Shown one piece after another: positions 1-4,992 of a stretch of DNA of 10,186 nt (its first letter is position 1; every line of letters begins with the position of its first letter). The translations under genes were made by a program, and so were the position numbers. The notes beneath the pieces are model-generated. The model was not told the DNA's origin, did not search any database, and saw nothing but the letters and a program-made list of their open reading frames with translations. Source of the DNA: GCA-003244245 sp036279835 (GTDB lineage Bacteria > Actinomycetota > Actinomycetes > Mycobacteriales > Pseudonocardiaceae); the NCBI GenBank assembly GCA_036279835.1, contig DASUII010000256.1:1-10186 (forward strand), written 5' to 3'.

Positions 1-223
1 GCACGGCTTCGGGATCGTAGCCCTGCTCCGCCGATCGCGCCGCGGCGAGCGCAACGCCTAAAGCGCCCATCGCGCCCAGCGCGGGCGCGCCACGCACGAC
101 CAACCGGTGGATCGCGTCCACCACCTCGCTCACAGTGTGCAAAGCGACTCGCCGCTGTTGCGGCAGCGCGGTCTGGTCAACCACATCGACGTGTCCGTCG
201 ATCCACTCGATGGTGCGGCGCAT
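1..223 (-). CDS. mtnA: S-methyl-5-thioribose-1-phosphate isomerase, N-terminal part (cut by window edge)
   Basis: The gene starts at the ATG at 223 and runs off the left edge with 74 codons visible. The N-terminus reads MRRTIEWIDG, followed by VDQTALPQQ and the family-typical VVRGAPALGAMGALGVALAA (residues 42-61). This matches the start of MtnA/aIF2B-like sugar-phosphate isomerases, which usually begin with M-R-T-I-x-W and carry VRGAPAIG. MtnA converts methylthioribose 1-phosphate to methylthioribulose 1-phosphate in the cytosolic methionine salvage pathway. The catalytic Cys and Asp lie outside the window, so activity cannot be judged. It lies 94 bp downstream of gltA on the same strand, so it may be read through from pdxH-gltA, although the gap is long enough for its own promoter. 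No strong Shine-Dalgarno sequence is visible; the start was chosen from the conserved N-terminus. Confidence 0.87.
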   Translation of the reverse strand, partial: MRRTIEWIDGHVDVVDQTALPQQRRVALHTVSEVVDAIHRLVVRGAPALGAMGALGVALAAARSAEQGYDPEAV

Positions 224-317
224 AGGTACCTGGCTTCCCGGTTCGGTCTGCGGGCAACCTACGCGTTGGCAAGCGGGTCGAGCACCGCCCAACGGATGAT
301 GCCGCGCGGCGTAGATG

Positions 318-1610
318 TCAGCGTTGGGTAATCGCGGTGTACGCACGTTCGGAGTAACCGGTGTAGACCTGGCGCGGCCTGCCGATCTTGGTTTCCGGGT
401 CGCTGATCATCTCGCGCCAGTTCGCGATCCAGCCCGGCAACCGTCCCAGCGCGAAAAGCACCGTGAACATCTTGGTCGGAAAACCCATCGCCCGGTAGAT
501 CAGGCCGGTGTAGAAATCGACGTTGGGGTACAGCTTGCGCTCGACGAAGTAGTCGTCGGCCAGCGCCTTGGCCTCAAGCTCCAGGGCGATGTCGAGCAAC
601 GGATCATTGACCCCCAACTTGTGCAGAATTTCGTCCGCTGTCTTCTTGACGATCTTCGCTCGGGGGTCGTAGTTCTTGTATACCCGGTGCCCGAAGCCCA
701 TCAGCCGCACGCCGCGCTCGTGTTTCTTCACCTTCGTGACGAACGCGTCTACGTCACCCCCGTCGGCCCGGATGCCTTCGAGCATCTCCAGCACCAACTG
801 GTTCGCCCCGCCGTGCAGCGGGCCGAACAGCGCATTGATCCCCGCCGAGATCGACGCGAACAGGTTGGCCTGAGAGGAGCCGACCATCCGGACGGTGGAG
901 GTCGAACAATTCTGCTCGTGATCAGCGTGCAGCATGAACAACAGGTCCAGCGCGTTGGCCACCACCGGATCGACCTCGAAAGGTTCGGTGGGCAGCCCGA
1001 AGGTCATCCGGACGAAGTTTCCCACCAAGCTCAACGAGTTGTCCGGGTAGAGGAACGGCTGGCCGATCGACTTCTTGTAGGCGTAGGCGGCGATCGTGGG
1101 CAGCTTGGCCAACAACCTCGCGGTGGAGATCTCCACCTGATCGTGGTCGAACGGGTTGAGGCTGTCCTGGTAGAAGGTCGACAGTGCGGATACCGCGCTG
1201 GACAGCACCGGCATCGGATGAGCGTCACGCGGGAAACCGTCGAAGAACCGCCTGAGATCCTCATGCAACAGGGTGTGTACCCGGATTAGGTCGGTGAAGT
1301 TCTCCAGCTGCCCGCTGGTCGGCAGATCCCCGTAGATCAGCAGGTAGCTGGTCTCCAGGAACGTTGAGCGCTGCGCCAACACTTCGATCGGGTAACCCCG
1401 GTAGCGCAGCACGCCAGCGTCACCGTCGATGTAGGTGATCTGCGACGTGCACCCAGCGGTGTTGACGAATCCCGGGTCGAGAGCGACCATCCCGGTATCG
1501 GCCAGCAGCGTGCCGAGGTTGATCCCGGACGCCCCTTGGGCCGCCCGAGTGATCGACATCTGGTGTATGCCGTCCGGGTAGCCCAAGGTCACAGCTGGTT
1601 CGCCAGGCAC
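318..1610 (-). CDS. gltA: Citrate synthase (main hexameric-type, GltA2-like)
   Basis: This 430-residue protein condenses acetyl-CoA with oxaloacetate to give citrate, the entry step of the TCA cycle. All expected landmarks are intact: ITYIDGDAGVLRYRGYPI (58-75), HADHEQNCSTS (228-238), the oxaloacetate/catalytic His266 in GPLHGGAN, His308 in GFGHRVYKNYDPR and the catalytic Asp365 in NVDFYTG. The length and whole-protein flavour match mycobacterial GltA2 (about 431 residues as I recall). The chosen start is the GTG at 1610; an in-frame TAG lies immediately upstream, so the protein cannot begin earlier. A second in-frame GTG is codon 7. No clear Shine-Dalgarno sequence precedes the start; a small hairpin sits there instead. 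It is 51 bp downstream of pdxH and 94 bp upstream of mtnA on the same strand, so these are probably co-transcribed. Confidence 0.97.
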   Translation of the reverse strand: MPGEPAVTLGYPDGIHQMSITRAAQGASGINLGTLLADTGMVALDPGFVNTAGCTSQITYIDGDAGVLRYRGYPIEVLAQRSTFLETSYLLIYGDLPTSGQLENFTDLIRVHTLLHEDLRRFFDGFPRDAHPMPVLSSAVSALSTFYQDSLNPFDHDQVEISTARLLAKLPTIAAYAYKKSIGQPFLYPDNSLSLVGNFVRMTFGLPTEPFEVDPVVANALDLLFMLHADHEQNCSTSTVRMVGSSQANLFASISAGINALFGPLHGGANQLVLEMLEGIRADGGDVDAFVTKVKKHERGVRLMGFGHRVYKNYDPRAKIVKKTADEILHKLGVNDPLLDIALELEAKALADDYFVERKLYPNVDFYTGLIYRAMGFPTKMFTVLFALGRLPGWIANWREMISDPETKIGRPRQVYTGYSERAYTAITQR

Positions 1611-1623
1611 CTACCCAAGGTAG
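1611..1623 (-). promoter_or_regulatory. Small hairpin abutting the gltA start codon
   Basis: Arms CTACC (1611-1615) and GGTAG (1619-1623) flank a 3-nt loop, and the element touches the GTG start of gltA at 1610. A normal purine-rich Shine-Dalgarno sequence is missing from this position. The hairpin could affect translation initiation in the pdxH-gltA transcript, or it could be chance; a 5-bp stem is weak evidence. Confidence 0.2.
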
Positions 1624-1661
1624 CCTGTCACGCCTTATGGAGATAGAACACCGCGGTAGCG

Positions 1662-2339
1662 TCACGGGGCGAGCCGCTGAACAGTCCAGTTGCCGTCCTC
1701 GGCGACGTGGTAACGCAACCGGTCGTGCATCCGGTTGGGCCTGCCCTGCCAGAACTCCACGCTCACCGGAATGATCCGTACACCGCCCCAATGCGGCGGC
1801 AACGGCACCGCCTCAACGTCGGCGAATCTCGCCGTGACTCGCTCCAAGGCGACGTCGAGCGCGTGCCGGTCGGGTACCACGGTGGACTGAGCCGACGCCC
1901 AGGCCCCGAGCTGAGCACCCCGGGGGCGGGTCTGCCAATACGTTGTGCTCGCCTCGGGTGTGAGCACCTGGATCGGCCCTCGCAGGTGCACCTGACGGTG
2001 CAGCGCAATCCACGGAAACGTCGCCGCGGCGAACGCGGTGACGTCGAGGTCGCGCATCTTGGCGGAAGTGAGGTTGGTGAAGAACACCACACCGCGCGAG
2101 TCGAGACTCTTGGCCAGCACGGTGCGGGAGCTGGGCAGCCCGCCAGCGCCCGCGGTAGCCAGCACCATGGCGTTGGGCTCAGGAAGGCCCGCCGTCACGG
2201 CGTCGCCGAGCCAACTCGCAAGCTGTTCGTGCCAGCTGCCGGCCAAGTCGGTTTCGTCCAGCGCGGCAGCGGGGTAGGCCACCCGCATCCGGGGTAGGTC
2301 ATCAATCCGTGGACCCCGATCCGTCCCCCCAGCCACCAC
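1662..2339 (-). CDS. pdxH: Pyridoxamine/pyridoxine 5'-phosphate oxidase
   Basis: This 225-residue FMN enzyme oxidises pyridoxine or pyridoxamine 5'-phosphate to pyridoxal 5'-phosphate in the cytosol. Family landmarks in order are EPNAMVLATA (54-63), the FMN-contacting SRTVLAK (71-77), FFTNLTSAKMRDL (86-98), ATFPWIALHRQVHLRGPI (106-123), YWQTRPRGAQLGAWAS (134-149) and the C-terminal signature VEFWQGRPNRMHDRLRY (194-210). No key motif is missing. The start is the GTG at 2339, chosen because AAGGAG lies 8 nt upstream; GTG at 2336 is possible. The open frame extends further upstream, but that part runs through the tandem repeat and looks non-coding. It is divergent from citA and 51 bp upstream of gltA, so it probably leads the operon. 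The PLP product serves enzymes such as SerC, encoded later in this window. Confidence 0.95.
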   Translation of the reverse strand: MVAGGTDRGPRIDDLPRMRVAYPAAALDETDLAGSWHEQLASWLGDAVTAGLPEPNAMVLATAGAGGLPSSRTVLAKSLDSRGVVFFTNLTSAKMRDLDVTAFAAATFPWIALHRQVHLRGPIQVLTPEASTTYWQTRPRGAQLGAWASAQSTVVPDRHALDVALERVTARFADVEAVPLPPHWGGVRIIPVSVEFWQGRPNRMHDRLRYHVAEDGNWTVQRLAP

Positions 2340-2347
2340 GTCGCACG

Positions 2348-2353
2348 CTCCTT
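2348..2353 (-). promoter_or_regulatory. pdxH ribosome binding site
   Basis: AAGGAG on the minus strand, 8 nt before the GTG at 2339. It fixes the pdxH start and directly touches the 9-bp tandem repeat that begins at 2354. Confidence 0.7.
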
Positions 2354-2380
2354 GTCTATGCCGTCTATGCCGTCTATGCA
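2354..2380. repeat. Three tandem 9-bp repeats upstream of pdxH
   Basis: The unit GTCTATGCC occurs three times head to tail (2354-2362, 2363-2371, 2372-2380); only the last base of the third copy differs. On the pdxH strand the array lies immediately 5' of the Shine-Dalgarno sequence. It could be a slippage-prone spacer or a regulator binding array; nothing here shows which. Confidence 0.85.
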
Positions 2381-2418
2381 GGAACCGCATTGGGCCAATC
2401 GGCCCCAGGATTGCCACC

Positions 2419-2447
2419 AGATGGCCATCGGGTGCACTGTTAGTCAA
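2419..2447 (-). promoter_or_regulatory. Possible promoter for pdxH-gltA
   Basis: On the minus strand a good -35-like hexamer TTGACT (2447-2442) is followed after 17 nt by CCATCT (2424-2419), a poor -10. It would give a leader of roughly 70 nt containing the tandem repeat. Position and the -35 are suggestive; the -10 is not. Confidence 0.22.
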
Positions 2448-2450
2448 CCC

Positions 2451-2464
2451 GCGCGGCGCCGCGC
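2451..2464. repeat. 14-bp GC palindrome in the pdxH/citA divergent region
   Basis: GCGCGGCGCCGCGC is a perfect 14-bp palindrome about 80 bp before the citA start and just upstream of the putative pdxH -35 hexamer. It might be an operator, but GC-only palindromes arise easily by chance in DNA of this composition. Confidence 0.5.
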
Positions 2465-2533
2465 TGTGGCGTGCGCCCACCCCGCTGGCCGGTCAGCGAC
2501 CCGCGCGCGTCCAAGCAGGGGTCCCACCGCGCG

Positions 2534-2539
2534 AGGAGG
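2534..2539 (+). promoter_or_regulatory. citA ribosome binding site
   Basis: AGGAGG lies 5 nt before the GTG at 2545. It decides between this start and the in-frame GTG at 2551 or ATG at 2554, which would be 11 and 14 nt away. Confidence 0.75.
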
Positions 2540-2544
2540 TCGGC

Positions 2545-3693
2545 GTGACTGTGATGAACAGGTTGGCAAAAGTGAATGGGCCAGCGGACACCACGGGTTT
2601 CAAGCCGGGGCTGGAGGGCGTGGTCGCCTTCCACACCGAGATCGCCGAACCGGATCGGGGCGGCGGTGCATTACGCTACCGCGGCGTCGACATCGAGGAC
2701 CTTGTCGATCATGTGACGTTCGGCGACGTGTGGGCGTTGCTGACCGACGGGCGCTTCGGCCACGGGCTGCCTCCCGCCGAGCCCTTTCCGCTGCCGGTAC
2801 ACACCGGTGACGTCCGGGTCGACGTGCAAGCCGCGCTGGCGATGCTCGCGCCTATCTGGGGCTACCGCCCGCTGCTGGACACATCCGACGCGCAGGCGCG
2901 GGCGGATCTCGCCAGGGCGTCGGTGATGGCGCTGTCATACGTGGCGCAGTCCGCCCGGGGGATCCACCAGCCGGCCGTCCCGCAGCACCGGATCGATGAG
3001 TGTTCCACCATCACCGAGCGTTTCATGACGCGGTGGCGCGGCGAGCCGGACCCAGCACACGTCCGGGCCGTGGACGGCTACTGGGTCTCCGCCGCTGAGC
3101 ACGGGCTCAACGCCTCGACCTTCACCGCTCGGGTGATCGCCTCCACCGGTGCCGACGCCGCAGCGTGCCTGTCCGGGGCGATCGGCGCCATGTCCGGGCC
3201 GTTACACGGTGGCGCGCCGGCGCGGGTACTGCCGATGATCGAGGAGGTGGAGCGCACTGACAACGCCGCCGCGGTGGTCCGCAAGGTGCTGGATCGTGGT
3301 GAGCGGCTGATGGGCTTCGGCCACCGGGTCTACCGCGCCAAGGATCCGCGAGCCCGAGTGCTGCGCCGGCTCTGCAAAGAACTCGCCGCACCACGCCACG
3401 ACGTGGCGGTGGCGCTGGAACAGGCCGCGCTGACCGAGCTGGCTGACCGGCGGCCGGACCGGGTGATCGAGACCAACGTCGAGTTCTGGGCGGCGGTGAT
3501 CCTCGACTTCGCGCAGGTGCCGCCGCACATGATGCCGGGAATGTTCACCTGCGCACGGACCGCGGGTTGGTGCGCGCACATCACGGAGCAGAAGCGCACC
3601 GGCCGGCTGGTCCGTCCGGTGGCGCAGTATGTCGGCCCGGCGTCACGGCGTCGCCAGGACGTGGCCGGCTGGGACGAGATCGGCCGACCCTGA
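2545..3693 (+). CDS. citA: Second citrate synthase (CitA-like, citrate synthase 2)
   Basis: This 382-residue protein is very close in flavour to mycobacterial CitA (about 373 residues as I recall), with the same blocks GVVAFHTEIAEPD, GALRYRGVDIEDLV, MLAPIWGY and ASVMALSYVAQSARGI. Active-site positions are His186 (AEHGLN), His221 (SGPLHGGA) and His260 (GFGHRVYRAKDPR). The residue aligned with the catalytic Asp of GltA is Glu313 in NVEFWAAV, a substitution I also remember in mycobacterial CitA, so it is probably a subfamily trait. It likely makes citrate from acetyl-CoA and oxaloacetate, though 2-methylcitrate synthase activity cannot be excluded. It is divergent from pdxH and convergent with the RibD-like gene; no gene follows within 246 bp on its strand, so it is probably monocistronic. 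The paralogue gltA lies less than 1 kb away, across pdxH. Confidence 0.93.
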   Translation: MTVMNRLAKVNGPADTTGFKPGLEGVVAFHTEIAEPDRGGGALRYRGVDIEDLVDHVTFGDVWALLTDGRFGHGLPPAEPFPLPVHTGDVRVDVQAALAMLAPIWGYRPLLDTSDAQARADLARASVMALSYVAQSARGIHQPAVPQHRIDECSTITERFMTRWRGEPDPAHVRAVDGYWVSAAEHGLNASTFTARVIASTGADAAACLSGAIGAMSGPLHGGAPARVLPMIEEVERTDNAAAVVRKVLDRGERLMGFGHRVYRAKDPRARVLRRLCKELAAPRHDVAVALEQAALTELADRRPDRVIETNVEFWAAVILDFAQVPPHMMPGMFTCARTAGWCAHITEQKRTGRLVRPVAQYVGPASRRRQDVAGWDEIGRP

Positions 3694-3770
3694 TCGGTTC
3701 GCGCCCGGTGAGGTATCTCTCCGCGTCCCGTTATAACAGCAGCCACAACCGTCACAGCAGTCACTGAAAG

Positions 3771-3784
3771 AGATCCATGGATCT
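3771..3784. repeat. 14-bp perfect palindrome AGATCCATGGATCT
   Basis: A perfect self-complementary 14-mer ending 2 bp before the left arm of the long inverted repeat. It could be part of the same element or a protein-binding site; no function is shown by the sequence. Confidence 0.6.
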
Positions 3785-3786
3785 GT

Positions 3787-3845
3787 TGAGTAGGTGCCAC
3801 CCGCGGCAACTTTCCGCACATGTTGCCGCGGGTGGCACCTACTCA
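3787..3845. repeat. Perfect inverted repeat, 24-bp arms, 11-nt loop
   Basis: The left arm (3787-3810) and right arm (3822-3845) are exactly complementary over 24 bp around the loop TTTCCGCACAT. The arms begin TGAGTAGGTGCC and end in its complement GGCACCTACTCA. The element sits between two convergent genes, so it could work as a bidirectional transcription terminator, as GC-rich hairpins do in actinobacteria even without a T-tract. No T-run follows on either strand. The perfect arms are also what a recently inserted palindromic repeat element (REP-like or a non-autonomous transposon remnant) would show. No transposase gene or flanking direct repeat was recognised nearby. Confidence 0.8.
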
Positions 3846-3939
3846 CGCTGCCGTAGTCCTTCTCGCGACGGTCACGGACAGTTACATGATGCACAGTCAG
3901 CCGCTGATGGCACGGCAGCAGGCGGACGCTTCGAGTGAA

Positions 3940-4701
3940 TCACCGCCGGAGCGCGTACCGGGCGAACAGCTGGCCCTGCGCCTCCAGCAGCCACACCAGG
4001 TCCAGTCCGATCGGCTCGGCCAGCGGCGCCCGGTCGACGATGGACAGCGACCCAGCGCTGCCCGCAAGGGCCGGCGCGATAGACAGGAACAGCTCGTCAA
4101 CCAGGCCGGCAGGCAACAGCGACGCATTGAGCTGCGGGCCGCCCTCACACAACACCGAGCGCACCTTGTGCTCGGTGCGCAGCCGGGTGAGCATCGCTGG
4201 CAGGTCGACGTCCTCGCCGGGCGCCGGGCGCAGGTAACTGACGTCGGCCGCGCACCCCGGTAGCGTGGCGGCGCTGGCGGTGAGCACGACCACGCGGGAA
4301 TGCGGGTCGGCCAGCAGCGGCAGGTCCACGGTCAAGGTGAGCCGGCGGCTCACCACGATGGCCAGCGGGTCTGGCGCCAACCCGCGGGCTACCCGGCGCG
4401 CCCGGCGTTGCGGATCGCGGACCAGCCGCCCGTACCGCTCGGTGCGTACCGTCCCGGCACCGACCATGACCGCATCAACATGTGTTCGCAACTCATGGAA
4501 GACCTGCCGGTCCGCCGGGTTGCTGATCGGGGCGGTGCGGTGCGCCACCGCGGCGGCACCATCAGCGGTGGCCACCATGTTGAGCACCAGATAGGGGCGG
4601 TGCTCGGTGGCCATCTCAGCCAGCACAAGTCCCTCCATCGCCTCGACGGCGGTGACGATTCCGGGCTGGGGCAGCAACCGCCGCAACACCAGCTCGGTCA
4701 C
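3940..4701 (-). CDS. Pyrimidine reductase family protein (stand-alone RibD C-terminal domain)
   Basis: This 253-residue protein is a RibD C-domain/dihydrofolate-reductase-fold oxidoreductase without the deaminase domain of full RibD. Typical elements are NMVATADGAAAV (41-52), VDAVMVGAGTVRTERYGRLV (75-94, where relatives usually read TVRAEGYG), LAIVVSRRL (113-121), VRSVLCEGGPQLNASLL (180-196) and LVDELFLSIAP (200-210). Such proteins bind NADPH and reduce the ribosyl group of a riboflavin precursor or a related substrate; the true substrate is unknown. The start is the GTG at 4701, supported by family-like MTELVLRRLLP. The same frame stays open to a GTG at 5001, but those 100 extra codons are out-of-frame reading of the flavin reductase fragment and intergenic DNA. 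The start overlaps that fragment's stop by 4 bp (GTGA), so translation is probably coupled. It is convergent with citA. Confidence 0.85.
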   Translation of the reverse strand: MTELVLRRLLPQPGIVTAVEAMEGLVLAEMATEHRPYLVLNMVATADGAAAVAHRTAPISNPADRQVFHELRTHVDAVMVGAGTVRTERYGRLVRDPQRRARRVARGLAPDPLAIVVSRRLTLTVDLPLLADPHSRVVVLTASAATLPGCAADVSYLRPAPGEDVDLPAMLTRLRTEHKVRSVLCEGGPQLNASLLPAGLVDELFLSIAPALAGSAGSLSIVDRAPLAEPIGLDLVWLLEAQGQLFARYALRR

Positions 4702-4886
4702 GCCGGATGTCCCGGTTCGATACCTTTGCGGGACAGGCAGATCAGGAAGCGTCGCGGTGCAATGCTGGCCTGGCAACCGAATCCGACCAGACAACCAGCG
4801 CGCTGCGCGCCGACCCGGACCGTGACGATGAACATCGGGTAGGCGAGCTTGCCCGCCAGCTCCCCGAAAGCACCGTGAACGTCCAC
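4698..4886 (-). pseudogene. Truncated flavin reductase-like gene (N-terminal third only)
   Basis: The 62-codon frame from GTG 4886 to TGA 4698 begins like a flavin reductase/FMN-binding split-barrel protein: VDVHGAFGELAGKLAYPMFI (1-20), VTVRVGAQRAGCLVGF (21-36) and IAPRRFLICLSRK (42-54), corresponding to the family pattern AGCLVGF...PPRFLVCLSK. Intact relatives continue for about another 100 residues (NxTYRxA and beyond). Here the match stops after LSRK and eight unrelated codons (GIEPGHPA) lead to a stop. The simplest reading is an internal deletion that removed the C-terminal two-thirds and brought the end against the RibD-like gene, leaving a GTGA overlap. Without the rest of the barrel it should not bind flavin. 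It could still be translated and so drive expression of the downstream gene. The family call rests on about 54 residues. Confidence 0.72.
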
Positions 4887-4980
4887 GACAGATCAACCTA
4901 CCGGCGCCCCGGGCGCACTCGCACCGCCAGCTCTGCGCCTCCCGAACTCGCCGAGACGCAGCGTTGTCCGGGGCAGTGGG

Positions 4981-4986
4981 TACGGT
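4981..4986 (+). promoter_or_regulatory. purC: Possible -10 element for a leaderless purC transcript
   Basis: TACGGT fits the actinobacterial TANNNT -10 pattern and ends 6 nt before the GTG start at 4993. There is no Shine-Dalgarno sequence, which together suggests transcription starting at or next to the start codon. TTGTCC at 4964-4969 is too close (11 nt) to be a standard -35. Confidence 0.3.
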
Positions 4987-4992
4987 GAACGG

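Larger units (their letters stand above)
3694..3939. other. Non-coding gap between convergent genes, rich in palindromes
   Basis: This 246-bp stretch lies between the stops of citA and the RibD-like gene. I find no credible gene in it. It holds GTTATAAC (3730-3737), a 14-bp palindrome (3771-3784), the perfect 24-bp-arm inverted repeat (3787-3845), and a weak 8-bp inverted pair GCTGCCGT (3847-3854) / ACGGCAGC (3912-3919). It is less GC-rich than the flanking genes by eye. Confidence 0.6.

Noticed and set aside
315..1289. A 324-codon plus-strand open frame opposite gltA
   Set aside because: It is antisense to an intact citrate synthase and its Arg/Gln/Val-rich, low-complexity protein has no recognisable family; long shadow frames are normal in DNA of this GC content.
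2340..2480. A 47-codon N-terminal extension of PdxH
   Set aside because: It would be read through the tandem repeat and the Shine-Dalgarno sequence; AAGGAG 8 nt before GTG 2339 and family length support the shorter form.
3330..3821. A 163-codon minus-strand frame over the end of citA and the intergenic palindromes
   Set aside because: It overlaps conserved citA sequence antisense and its translation shows no family features.
3787..3845. The inverted repeat as a CRISPR unit or integron attC site
   Set aside because: There is only one copy, no spacers, no cas or integrase gene in view, and attC imperfections are absent; a palindromic repeat or terminator fits better.
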